Assembly: GCA_012271015.1 (NCBI GenBank)
Contig: JAAXHD010000256.1
Location: 1 to 43,536 of the forward strand
DNA from: Candidatus Poribacteria bacterium
GTDB taxonomy: Bacteria; Poribacteria; WGA-4E; WGA-3G
Direction: 5' to 3'
DNA: 43,536 bases
This document shows positions 31,857-40,291 of this stretch, piece by piece (within the stretch, counting starts at the first letter, position 1; every line of letters begins with the position of its first letter). A program made the position numbers and the translations under genes. Below the pieces are notes generated by a model. It was not told where the DNA came from, did not search any database, and saw nothing but the letters and a program-made list of their open reading frames with translations.

Positions 31857-32458
31857 GATGTTGCCTCCGGTGGAATCCACCTTTTCGCTTCAGCCGATTT
31901 TATTAAATCCCGCAAATAAAGGGGCTTAAGAGAATGATAAGGCTCATTTAGTTTTTTTCTGTCAAACACCCAATGGTAGAGCAAAACATATATGTAAAAT
32001 GGGTTACACCCCTCTGGAGCGAAATATTCATAAGGGTCAATCTCACTCATATTTTCAATCTCAAACGCTTCACAAAACGCCTCAAGCAGATCATAGCCAT
32101 CGTCACCGTCTATCCCTAAACCCCCGGACAAATCCGTGTCTGGCGTGAGTTTCGTGAGTTTTTTCGACGATACACGCGTCTCTTCTGCTACGAAAGCCTT
32201 GACGCGGGCATAAAGTTCAGGATTCATTTCTTCTTGAGGTCGCTTCTTTCCGAGAGCACTCCCACAGTATAGACAACTGATCGTCCTTTTTCCTATCGCT
32301 TTTGCACAGTTGGAACATATCGGTCGCGAGAAAAGTTTGCAGAAAATCGCGTAGAAAACGCTGACCACCGCGCACAAGACATAAAGAACAAAAGTAATAC
32401 CGCAAAACAGAACTCCTACACCCAAAAGAATAAAAATAAGAGACTTAAGAGATTCCAT
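31853..32458 (-). CDS. Membrane protein: TM helix, zinc ribbon and DUF1493-like domain
   Basis: 201 residues. One N-terminal transmembrane region (residues 7-42), then a treble-clef/zinc-ribbon with two CXXC pairs (CSNC and CLYC, about 48-70). A C-terminal DUF1493-like, acyl-carrier-like domain follows (about 80-195: VKAFVAEETRVSSKKLTKLT, DLSGGLGIDGDDGYDLLEAF, PLYLRDLIKSAEAKRWIPPE). The serine that carries phosphopantetheine in ACPs is absent (GDDGYDLL), so it is not a carrier protein. The three-part architecture is unusual. It is first in an overlapping pair with the lipoprotein gene 31254-31856. Confidence 0.75.
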   Translation of the reverse strand: MESLKSLIFILLGVGVLFCGITFVLYVLCAVVSVFYAIFCKLFSRPICSNCAKAIGKRTISCLYCGSALGKKRPQEEMNPELYARVKAFVAEETRVSSKKLTKLTPDTDLSGGLGIDGDDGYDLLEAFCEAFEIENMSEIDPYEYFAPEGCNPFYIYVLLYHWVFDRKKLNEPYHSLKPLYLRDLIKSAEAKRWIPPEATS

Positions 32459-32479
32459 CTATGTCTCCGCTAGGTTTAC

Positions 32480-32599
32480 TTATAGTAAAGTTTAGAATTA
32501 ATTAGACACTCCAAAGAGGCGAGGATACAATCCTCCCTCGCCAGCGGGGGTAGGGTGCTCGTTTATTGGAAAGCTGTCTATTGATTTTTCGGTTTTACT
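32480..32599. mobile_element. MITE-like element, family A, copy 3
   Basis: It shares the left end TTATAGTAAAGTTTAGAATT and the interior CACTCCAAAGAGGCGAGGAT with copy 2. The right end (GGTTTTACT) has decayed. Its central hairpin has gained a CCT (TCCTCCCTCGCC). It lies upstream of the DUF1493-like gene start and downstream of the GHL-dockerin gene. Confidence 0.65.
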
Positions 32600-32659
32600 C
32601 AATTATTTTTTTAACTTCATACAGCGCAAAGTTATGCAGAATCCTTAGTTCTTGATGTT

Positions 32660-34759
32660 TCAGTTGTTAAAAGCATTTGCGACAACAACCAAGTCCAAGA
32701 TGTTGACGGTGCCGTCGCCATTGACATCGGGATCCGGTTTCCCGAAGGCATTTGCGACAACAACCAAATCCAAGATATTCACAACACCATCCTCGTTAAC
32801 ATCCACTGCCGGAGCGGTTTGCCCTGTGGGAGGGGTTTCTAAGCTTGTCTTGAGATAGATTTCGCCGTCTAAATCTGGAAGCGTATGCCAACGTTTGTTT
32901 TTTACACCACTCGACCAGCCGCTGACCTCCTCTGGCAGCTGGATATCTTGCGGCTTCCCGCTGCGGTTATAGACTGCCCAACCGTTGGTGAACTCACGGA
33001 TAAATAACCCCTTTCGCTTTTCATACAGTTGTGCCTTTTCACCGACGGGATAACCGAGATCGGCATCCCAGAAGTCATACCAGATGTGCTCGTGGTCCAG
33101 TGTTCCTGTTTTCCCTGTTTTAAAAAGGACATATCCATCCGAATGCGTCAGGCTCATCGTCGTGAAGACTCGCATCCAGCGTTTGTTCGTTGGGCTGTCT
33201 GGTGGTTCGGTGCCGATCGCTTCCCCCTCCAGACAATTAATCTGTGGTGATCGTAGATTCGTCTCTGCCCAAGAGAGTGTGCCTTCTATCTCTTGGAGTC
33301 CCGTGTAAGTGTAGCCTCTTAGATAATCTTTGCTTAACTCCATAAAAATGCCGTTGACGTAAGCTGCATGTCTCGGAATCTTTGTTCGGTTGGCATTTAC
33401 CAGAATCAAGAAATCTTCACGCACACGGCCTCGCACACCTTCTAAGACCTTCGCGTGTGCCTCGATGAGTTCCGCCGCGGATGCGGTCTCGTTATAGTCG
33501 TATCCCGCCCCTTGCTTCCAGAACCCATCGATAAAAACACCATCATACAATCCACATTCAGCAAGACCTACAATCCGATTGACGAGCAGTTCCTGCACTT
33601 CGGGTTTCAAGATATTGAAGTTATATTCAGACCAGTCTACAGTATTCCGCTGCACGCTTCCATCGGATTCCCGAACCCAAAAGTCGGAATCCGGTGGGAA
33701 CGCCTCAAAATCAAGATGGTTATGGACCCGGATTTCCTTTAAAGATACCAGATTCGGATTTAGAGCGAGTCGTTGTTGTCGGATAGTCTGCGATTGCTCC
33801 AAGTTCCCAGTCAACTGAGTTGAGAGTCCATACCAAGGTGCTGGCCATCCTATTCGGAAAGATGGACTGAAATACAGGTCATGCTTGACGATTCGTTCCG
33901 TGTAAAGGGGTTCGTCGTAAATATAACCGAACGTATCGCGTTCTTCTGCGGACCCAATGAGAGGATCCCACGCCTGAAAGATGGATGGAAAGATTCTCTT
34001 TTCAATGCGTTCGATGATAGGCGGCGGCAGTGGTGGGATTTCACAAATCTCATCGTAATGAAACTCTGTGAGATTCAATCCAGACAGTGGGCTGAAGTCC
34101 GAAATCCGGTTATTTGAAAGATCTAAGATACGAAGTTTCTTCAGTCCTGCAAGCGGAGACACATCAGAAACTGTACACCGAGCGAGTTCCAGCGATTCTA
34201 AATTCGTAAGACCTGAAAGGGGTATTAAATCGCTGAGCGGATTATCTCTCAAGTTTATATCTATCAAGGTTGTCAATGCCGCTAATGGCGATAAATCTGT
34301 AATCTGGTTGTGCTGTAAATCCAATTTTCTTAGGAATGTCAGCGCAGATAGTGGCGATAAATCTGTAATCTGGTTGCCACTTAAATCCAAGGCTTCAACG
34401 GATGTTAGAGAAGCTAATGGCGATAAATCTGAATCCGATATGTTGGTAAAACCCAGCCCCAGATGCATCAGGTTCATCAGATCCCCAAGTGGACTTATGT
34501 CCTTTATGGGGTTACCGGCTAAATCCAGATCCGTCAGGTTTACCGCAAATTCTAAGCCTTGGATATCGGCAATGCCTTTTTCTATCGCATGCAATTGCGT
34601 CAGTCGCATTATGTGATTTAGTGTAAATGGCGGCGTGACTCCAAGTTCCTCTTGTATCGCTTCTTGTAAGTTAACATCAGGGATATAAACGACTTGCGCA
34701 AAGCCGATCGACACTGTCATCAGAAATACTGTAAGGCTACATAGAAACCGTCTTAACAT
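32660..34759 (-). CDS. Secreted LRR - glycoside hydrolase-like - dockerin protein, paralogue 1
   Basis: 699 residues. Signal peptide (1-21). Leucine-rich repeats of about 22 residues (about 60-235) with units such as LTSVEALDLSGNQITDLSPL. A linker with DEICEIP comes next, then a predicted TIM-barrel domain resembling GHL15-type putative glycoside hydrolases (about 275-610), including CGLYDGVFIDGFW, DFLILVNANR and FIREFTNGWAVYNRSGKPQD. A C-terminal dockerin type I pair has loops DVNEDGVVNILD and DVNGDGTVNILD. A secreted carbohydrate-active role is inferred, with no proven activity. Two paralogues follow on the same strand. The ATG at 34759 follows a GGAG-type site. Confidence 0.88.
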   Translation of the reverse strand: MLRRFLCSLTVFLMTVSIGFAQVVYIPDVNLQEAIQEELGVTPPFTLNHIMRLTQLHAIEKGIADIQGLEFAVNLTDLDLAGNPIKDISPLGDLMNLMHLGLGFTNISDSDLSPLASLTSVEALDLSGNQITDLSPLSALTFLRKLDLQHNQITDLSPLAALTTLIDINLRDNPLSDLIPLSGLTNLESLELARCTVSDVSPLAGLKKLRILDLSNNRISDFSPLSGLNLTEFHYDEICEIPPLPPPIIERIEKRIFPSIFQAWDPLIGSAEERDTFGYIYDEPLYTERIVKHDLYFSPSFRIGWPAPWYGLSTQLTGNLEQSQTIRQQRLALNPNLVSLKEIRVHNHLDFEAFPPDSDFWVRESDGSVQRNTVDWSEYNFNILKPEVQELLVNRIVGLAECGLYDGVFIDGFWKQGAGYDYNETASAAELIEAHAKVLEGVRGRVREDFLILVNANRTKIPRHAAYVNGIFMELSKDYLRGYTYTGLQEIEGTLSWAETNLRSPQINCLEGEAIGTEPPDSPTNKRWMRVFTTMSLTHSDGYVLFKTGKTGTLDHEHIWYDFWDADLGYPVGEKAQLYEKRKGLFIREFTNGWAVYNRSGKPQDIQLPEEVSGWSSGVKNKRWHTLPDLDGEIYLKTSLETPPTGQTAPAVDVNEDGVVNILDLVVVANAFGKPDPDVNGDGTVNILDLVVVANAFNN

Positions 34760-34818
34760 GACATAACTCCTGTGCTTCTGTAGGACTTGCCCATTCTCAA
34801 TCCCAAGTTCTTGATGTT

Positions 34819-36798
34819 TTAGTTGTTAAAAGCATTTGCCACAACAACCAAATCCAAGACGTTGATGGTGCCATCGCCATTGACATCTGGTGCTTCCTCT
34901 CCAAACGCATTTGCGACGGCAACCAGATCCAGGATGTTCACTATGCCATCGCCATTGATGTCTGCAGGAGAGGTTGTATTTTTCAAGTAGATTTCGCCAT
35001 CTAAATCTGGGAGGGTATGCCAGCGTTTGTTTTTCACACCGCTCGCCCACCCATTGACTCCCTCCGGTAGCTGGATGTTTTGTGATTTCCCACTGCGGTT
35101 GTAGACCGCCCAGCCGTTGGTGAACTCACGGATAAACACACCCACTTGGTTCTCGTACCGTTGACCTTTTTCGCCGATGGGGCGACCCAACGGGGCATTC
35201 CAGAAGTCATAGAAAATGTGTACCGCCTGAGTATAACCATCAAACTCTTTCGGAACTCTGAATATACAATAGCCGTCAGAGTGGGTGAGTGACATTGTGG
35301 TAAAGACCCTCATCCAGCGTAAGTTGTTAGGCCCATCAATAGGTTCCACTATACCTTCTCCTTGCAGGACATTAATTCTCGGCTCACGCAAGTGTGTCTC
35401 GTTCCAGAGGAGTGCATCTTCTACCTCACTGAGTTTTTTATACGTGAAGCCCCCTGAATGTTCCGGGTTCATTTCCATGTAACTCCCGTTAATCCATTCC
35501 GCATAGCGTGGCGATTTTCTCTCGTTTCTATTGACGAGTATAAGGAAGTCGTCTCGCACCCGCGCCCGTATGCCCTTTAAGATTGTTAGATATGCCGCTA
35601 TAACCTCTTCCTCTGTTGCAATGTTGAGGACCTCTTCATAAAGGTAGATGTGGTAAGGTGCGAATGCGTCGAAGAGAACACCATCAAAAAGTCCACATTC
35701 CGCGATGCCTACAACCCGCTCTATGAGGAGTTGTTGAACTTCTGGGTTTAGAATATCAATTGTATACTCGTCCCAAGGCACATCATTTTTCAGGATTTGC
35801 CCATCCGCACCTCTCAGCCAAAACTCAGAATCTGAAGGGAAAGCATCTGAATCAAGATGATTATGGAGTCGGATTTCTGGAAGAAATAGCATATTTGGAT
35901 TACGCTGGAGGTATTCCTCGTATTCCGACATCACAACTTCAAAACCCGAATTCGCATAGAGCCGTGTGGATAAACCGTATGCAGGTTCCGTAGGAGTCAA
36001 ATGCCACGACAAACCAAACTTATGTGCGTAATGATGCAGATCGTGCTTCGTTGCTTCTTCATAGTACGTATCCGGGTCACCCTGTTGAAGCCATCTCACC
36101 CGTGTCCTTGAATCAACAAGACTACTCCCTGGTAATGCTATTGAAGGGAACGTTCTATTCTCAACACGGTCAGCAGTTGGAATCCCCGGAATTTCACAGA
36201 TTTCATCGTACCGGAAGTCCGTGAGATTCAACCCAGACAGCGGACTAAAATCTCGACCCGCGTTCCACCGAATATCCAACGTTTGGAGGTTCGTTAGACC
36301 AGCAAGGGAGGAAAAGTCTGTAATGTGATTCTCTTCGAGGTGTAGATGAGTGAGGCCCTCAAGGTTAGCAAGTGGGCTTATGTCTGTGATTCGGTTAGTG
36401 GAAAGCGATAGAACCCGCAGATTTGTTAACTTCGCCACTGGACTCAAATCAAGACCTGTAAGACTCGGCGGTGTCGAGTGCCAAAAGTGGAGTTCCTCAA
36501 GTTTCATGAGATCAGCAAGCGGACTCAGATCCGTTATCGGATTCTTGCTGATATGGAGTTCCCTTAGATCCATCGCAAACTCCAGACCCGTTAGATCCGT
36601 AATGCCTTTGTTGTGAAGCCCCAAAAACTCAATCCATTTCAAGTGTCTTTTCTCTAAAAGTGTGCCTGTGGGCAACCCGATACTTTCTCGGATCGCTTCA
36701 CGTAATGCAATATCCGGCATCCAATGTCCGTTTTCTGCCGATACAATGCTCCCCCAAAAAAGCGTGATAATAGCGAGGTAGAATCGCCTCGTTCGCAT
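34819..36798 (-). CDS. Secreted LRR - glycoside hydrolase-like - dockerin protein, paralogue 2
   Basis: 659 residues. Signal peptide (1-21), LRR region (about 60-200; LRVLSLSTNRITDISPLANL), linker YDEICEIPGIP, GHL-like barrel (about 240-590) with CGLFDGVLFDAF, DDFLILVNRNERKSPRYAEW and WMRVFTTMSLTHSDGYC, and a dockerin pair DINGDGIVNILD and DVNGDGTINVLD. It is shorter than paralogue 1, mainly in the LRR region. It is 59 bp upstream of paralogue 1 in transcription order and could be co-transcribed. The ATG at 36798 follows AAGGAGAATTAAAA. Substrate unknown. Confidence 0.88.
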   Translation of the reverse strand: MRTRRFYLAIITLFWGSIVSAENGHWMPDIALREAIRESIGLPTGTLLEKRHLKWIEFLGLHNKGITDLTGLEFAMDLRELHISKNPITDLSPLADLMKLEELHFWHSTPPSLTGLDLSPVAKLTNLRVLSLSTNRITDISPLANLEGLTHLHLEENHITDFSSLAGLTNLQTLDIRWNAGRDFSPLSGLNLTDFRYDEICEIPGIPTADRVENRTFPSIALPGSSLVDSRTRVRWLQQGDPDTYYEEATKHDLHHYAHKFGLSWHLTPTEPAYGLSTRLYANSGFEVVMSEYEEYLQRNPNMLFLPEIRLHNHLDSDAFPSDSEFWLRGADGQILKNDVPWDEYTIDILNPEVQQLLIERVVGIAECGLFDGVLFDAFAPYHIYLYEEVLNIATEEEVIAAYLTILKGIRARVRDDFLILVNRNERKSPRYAEWINGSYMEMNPEHSGGFTYKKLSEVEDALLWNETHLREPRINVLQGEGIVEPIDGPNNLRWMRVFTTMSLTHSDGYCIFRVPKEFDGYTQAVHIFYDFWNAPLGRPIGEKGQRYENQVGVFIREFTNGWAVYNRSGKSQNIQLPEGVNGWASGVKNKRWHTLPDLDGEIYLKNTTSPADINGDGIVNILDLVAVANAFGEEAPDVNGDGTINVLDLVVVANAFNN

Positions 36799-36840
36799 TT
36801 TTAATTCTCCTTGTGAAAAGAAATCATTCTTGGTATATCT

Positions 36841-37353
36841 TCAAAAAACATACAGCCAACCCACCATGATACCACACCCTGCAACAGCACCAGCAGAGGC
36901 TGCTATCAGCTGTCTGGATCGCATTTTCTTGTTGTAGGTATCGACGTAAGTGCTGACATATTCAGGGTGCTTCCCAATCAATCTTTCAATCGGCGGGTGT
37001 GGCGGGGTATTGTAGTGATTAACAAGCATGAGAAAAAAAGGCGAGGACCCCACAGCAACAAGCGCGCACCCCACTCCGTCTGGGGTGCCAGGGTACACTT
37101 CACTAGCGAGGCATCCCGTCAGCAACCCACACATCGCGCCAGCAAAAGCCGATCCGATACCCGTGACAAAAGGCGTAAGCACTGTCATAATCTGGCCCGC
37201 ATCCTTTTTCGCATCAGATTCCGCCCTAAGGCGCAGCGCATTTATGTCTTCTACCTCTAAAGGCTCTTGAGCGAAGGTCAGAAATGGAGCAACAAGCGTT
37301 AGCAAAATTATAAAAAAGCAGCCTTTGGTGATGTGTCCCTTGATTTTTGTCAT
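36841..37353 (-). CDS. Small exported membrane protein, intact paralogue
   Basis: 170 residues with a signal peptide (about 1-28, ending LTFAQ). An acidic linker (EPLEVEDINALRLRAESDAK) is followed by a hydrophobic Gly/Ala/Cys-rich pair of helices, then HYNTPPHPPIERLIGKHPEY and a last helix (LIAASAGAVAGCGIMVGWLY). A degraded second copy lies at 37397-37902. No family is recognised. The PPHPPIERLIGKHPEYV motif is the most conserved part between copies. It lies between GHL-dockerin paralogues 2 and 3. Confidence 0.7.
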   Translation of the reverse strand: MTKIKGHITKGCFFIILLTLVAPFLTFAQEPLEVEDINALRLRAESDAKKDAGQIMTVLTPFVTGIGSAFAGAMCGLLTGCLASEVYPGTPDGVGCALVAVGSSPFFLMLVNHYNTPPHPPIERLIGKHPEYVSTYVDTYNKKMRSRQLIAASAGAVAGCGIMVGWLYVF

Positions 37354-37396
37354 CAGTTGTAATTTTTTCTTTCTTAAATTCTATTGTATAATATCA

Positions 37397-37902
37397 TCAG
37401 TGTAATGCAATTATTAATATATCCCCAAAAGCATACGTCCAAACCGTTAGGAGACCGCACCCTGCAGCAGCACCAGCAGAGACTGCTATCAGTTGTCCGG
37501 ATCGCATCTTTTTCTTGTATGCATCGACGTAAGCCTTGACATATTCAGGGTGTTTCCCGATCAATCTTTCAATCGGCGGGTGTGGCGGGGTGTCGTAGTG
37601 ATTAAACGCGAGAAAAAAGGTGAGACCCCTGCAGCAGCAAGCGCACAGCACCCAAGCGATGGCTCGATAAAAGGCGATGCGCGAAACGTCATCACCAGAC
37701 AGGTTGCGCTAGCGAAAGCTGATCCCATCCCCGTGATAAAAGGTGCGGACTTTCTCATATCCTTATCTGCATCCTTTTTCGCATTAGATTCTGCCGCCTT
37801 AAGGCGCAGCGCTTTTACGTCCTCTCCCCTTAAAGGCTCTTGCGCGAAGGTAAGAAGTGGAACAATAAGGGTTAGCAAAATTATTGAAAAGCAGCGTTTC
37901 AT
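37397..37902 (-). pseudogene. Frameshifted paralogue of the small exported membrane protein
   Basis: From the ATG at 37902 (GGAGGTAGGGAAA upstream) the frame reads MKRCFSIILLTLIVPLLTFA and EPLRGEDVKALRLKA, matching the intact copy. At the A-run 37613-37618 (six As, against seven at 37033-37039 in the intact copy) the frame shifts. Adding one base restores SPFFLAFNHYDTPPHPPIER and the rest to 37397. So a single-base deletion in a homopolymer separates it from an intact gene. This could be mutation, phase variation or an assembly error. Confidence 0.8.
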
Positions 37903-38001
37903 TTTCCCTACCTCCAAGGGACTCTACGCCCCTCATGCCTTACGGTGTTCAGAAGTTTTTCCATAGGACTTGCCCATTCTCAATCACAAGTTCTTGATGT
38001 T

Positions 38002-39882
38002 TCAGTTGTTAAAAGCATTTGCAACGACAACCAAGTCCAAGACGTTTACTGTACCATCGCCGTTGACATCGGGATCCGGTTTCCCGAAGGCGTTTGCGAC
38101 AACAACCAAATCCAAGATATTCACAACACCATCGGCGTTCACATCTGCTGGGAGAGGTTCTAACCCCGATTCCGATTTCAGATAAATCCCGCCATCTAAA
38201 TCCGAAAGCACATGCTCTGTGTCCCGAAGTCCACTGTGGGCCCCGGTCGCTTCTATCGGCAAACTGATGGTTTGCGGTCGTCCGCTCCGGTTATATACTG
38301 CCCAGCCATTGGTGAACTCGCGGATAAAGATACCAGAGCGGTTGTCGTAGGTCTGGGCTTTCTCGCCAACAGGGCGACCGAGATCGGCATCATAAAAATC
38401 GTGCCACATGACACCACCCGGATCGGGTATTACGAACATGCTATAACCATCGGAATGGGTCAGAGACAACGTTGTAAAGACCCGCATCCAGCGTAAATTA
38501 TCAGGACTATCGATAGGTTGATCTACACCCGTTCCGTGTACTACATTGATTCTCGGTTCACGGAGATGCTTCTCATTCCAGGAAAGAGCCTCTTCCATCT
38601 CCCTGAGTCTCTCATAAGAGTAGCCATCTTGACGATCTCGGTGTGTTTCCATATAGGCACCGTTGATCCATTCCGCATACCGTGGTGATTTTCTCCGGTT
38701 TCTATTGACGAGTATGAGGAAATCGTCCCTGACCCGCTCCCGTATGCCTTTTAGGATTGTTATGTGTGCCTCTATAACTTCTTCTTCTGTAGCTGTGTTA
38801 TGGAGGCTTTGGAAAAAGAAATGCGTATCATCCCATGAATCGAACAAAACACCATCAAAGAATCCACAGTCCGCAACAGCCCCAACACGGTCTATGACGA
38901 GTTGTTGAAATTTCGGATTTAGAATGTCAGGCATCCATACATCCCAAGGTCTATAGTCATCTATTACGATTTGCCCATCGGCATCCCTCAGCAAAAAGTC
39001 AGTCTCTGGAGGCAACTCATCGTCTTGGTAACCATGAACCGCGATCGCAGGGATAAATAGCATATTCGGATTCTTATCGTATTTTTTGTATTCTTCCAAG
39101 ACCTCTTCTATATTTCCAGCAAGTTGTGTTGATAAAACTCCAAGAGGTTCTGTGGGGCTCAAAGCCCAAACCAAACCGAAATGGTGTGTGTAATGATGCA
39201 TATCGTGTTGGGTTGCGACATCATAATAATTATCGGGATCGTCCCACTGATTCAGCGATCTCACAGGCTTTGTATTGTAGATAAGACTGTGAAAGTCAAA
39301 TGTGAGTGACGGGAAGGTTCTGTTCTGAATCCGTTCCGCAACAGGTGGCGGAAAGGGTGCTATTTCACAGACTTCATCGTGGTGTATCTCAAGACCCAAT
39401 CCCTGCAGTGGACTAAAATCTGTCGTCCAAATCTTTCGAGCCTTCAACTCCTTAAATTTCGGTAATTCCGCCAGCGGACTGAGGTCTGAAATCGGGTTGT
39501 GTGAAATAATCAGGTGCAAAAGATTCGGTAACCCTGCCAGCGGGCTTATATCCGAAATGTTATTCTCAGGCAGAACGAGGTCCTCTAAATGCCTGAGATT
39601 CGCCAGCGGACGCAAGTCTGCTATTGAATTATCACCGAGGTTTAATTCTCTAAGATTTATAGCAAACTCCAATCCGGTGAGGTCATAAATCCCCCTGCCT
39701 TCTGCTATGAATATATCCAAATCTCGCATGTCGTCTTGCGTCAAAGGGACTCCGACTGGCAACTCAAGTGTTTCCCGAACTGCTGCACGCAACGCCACAT
39801 CCGGCATCCAGTCTATACCTTCTGCTGAAATACATAAGAACAGATAAAAAAATATAACAATTAAAAAAGAAAAACGTTTCAT
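38002..39882 (-). CDS. Secreted LRR - glycoside hydrolase-like - dockerin protein, paralogue 3
   Basis: 626 residues from the ATG at 39882 (AGGAGG 9 nt upstream; a GTG two codons earlier at 39888 is possible). Signal peptide MKRFSFLIVIFFYLFLCISA. LRR region (about 60-165), linker HHDEVCEIAPFPPP, GHL-like barrel (about 200-560) with CGFFDGVLFDSW, DDFLILVNRNRRKSPRYAEW and FIREFTNGWAVYNRSGRPQT, then dockerin loops DVNADGVVNILD and DVNGDGTVNVLD. The dockerin-coding DNA is close to that of paralogue 1, while the rest is more divergent. It is the first of the three in transcription order. Confidence 0.88.
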   Translation of the reverse strand: MKRFSFLIVIFFYLFLCISAEGIDWMPDVALRAAVRETLELPVGVPLTQDDMRDLDIFIAEGRGIYDLTGLEFAINLRELNLGDNSIADLRPLANLRHLEDLVLPENNISDISPLAGLPNLLHLIISHNPISDLSPLAELPKFKELKARKIWTTDFSPLQGLGLEIHHDEVCEIAPFPPPVAERIQNRTFPSLTFDFHSLIYNTKPVRSLNQWDDPDNYYDVATQHDMHHYTHHFGLVWALSPTEPLGVLSTQLAGNIEEVLEEYKKYDKNPNMLFIPAIAVHGYQDDELPPETDFLLRDADGQIVIDDYRPWDVWMPDILNPKFQQLVIDRVGAVADCGFFDGVLFDSWDDTHFFFQSLHNTATEEEVIEAHITILKGIRERVRDDFLILVNRNRRKSPRYAEWINGAYMETHRDRQDGYSYERLREMEEALSWNEKHLREPRINVVHGTGVDQPIDSPDNLRWMRVFTTLSLTHSDGYSMFVIPDPGGVMWHDFYDADLGRPVGEKAQTYDNRSGIFIREFTNGWAVYNRSGRPQTISLPIEATGAHSGLRDTEHVLSDLDGGIYLKSESGLEPLPADVNADGVVNILDLVVVANAFGKPDPDVNGDGTVNVLDLVVVANAFNN

Positions 39883-40014
39883 ATGCACTTCCCTCCTGTA
39901 ACCATGTATGTAGATTTCCAGCGTCCCTGAAGTTGGATATTAAGAACCCCCTCATAAGAGGAGGCGAGGTCAGAAAACCTCGCCTTACGGATAAATCAGG
40001 GATAAAACTTATTT
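39883..40014. other. Intergenic region with GGCGAGG hairpin
   Basis: It holds the hairpin GGCGAGGT-CAGAAA-ACCTCGCC at 39963-39984, similar to hairpins at 19109-19126, 26812-26832 and 32518-32542. It could be the end of the 40290-42058 transcript or a small repeat. No ORF is seen. Confidence 0.4.
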
Positions 40015-40291
40015 AACGTGAGTTTGATATTAGACACGTCCGTTGGGTTGAGCGGGAAACCCCGAGCGATCGGACACCACGACCCACTTTCAGCCGATGA
40101 AACGCTCACATTTCCCATAGACGCGTGAAACCCAACGACAGCCTTGGGGGTGTTGGGTTTCGCGGTCTGTGTGTCTACCCAGGGCGTCTTGGAAAATGGG
40201 CAGTTGGCTATCAATACAGGGACTGGCACCTTCTGCTCAACCCAACCTACATCTACATCTCTATGGATATTTTTATTTTCAAACTCACGTT
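40015..40291. mobile_element. 277-bp inverted-repeat element with AACGTGAGTTTGA ends
   Basis: Perfect 13-bp terminal inverted repeats AACGTGAGTTTGA (40015-40027) and TCAAACTCACGTT (40279-40291), flanked by ATTT on both sides, a likely 4-bp target duplication. Internal inverted repeats GTTGGGTTGAGC/GCTCAACCCAAC and GAAACCCAAC/GTTGGGTTTC nest inside. No transposase. The right edge coincides with the stop codon of the next gene. Confidence 0.7.
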
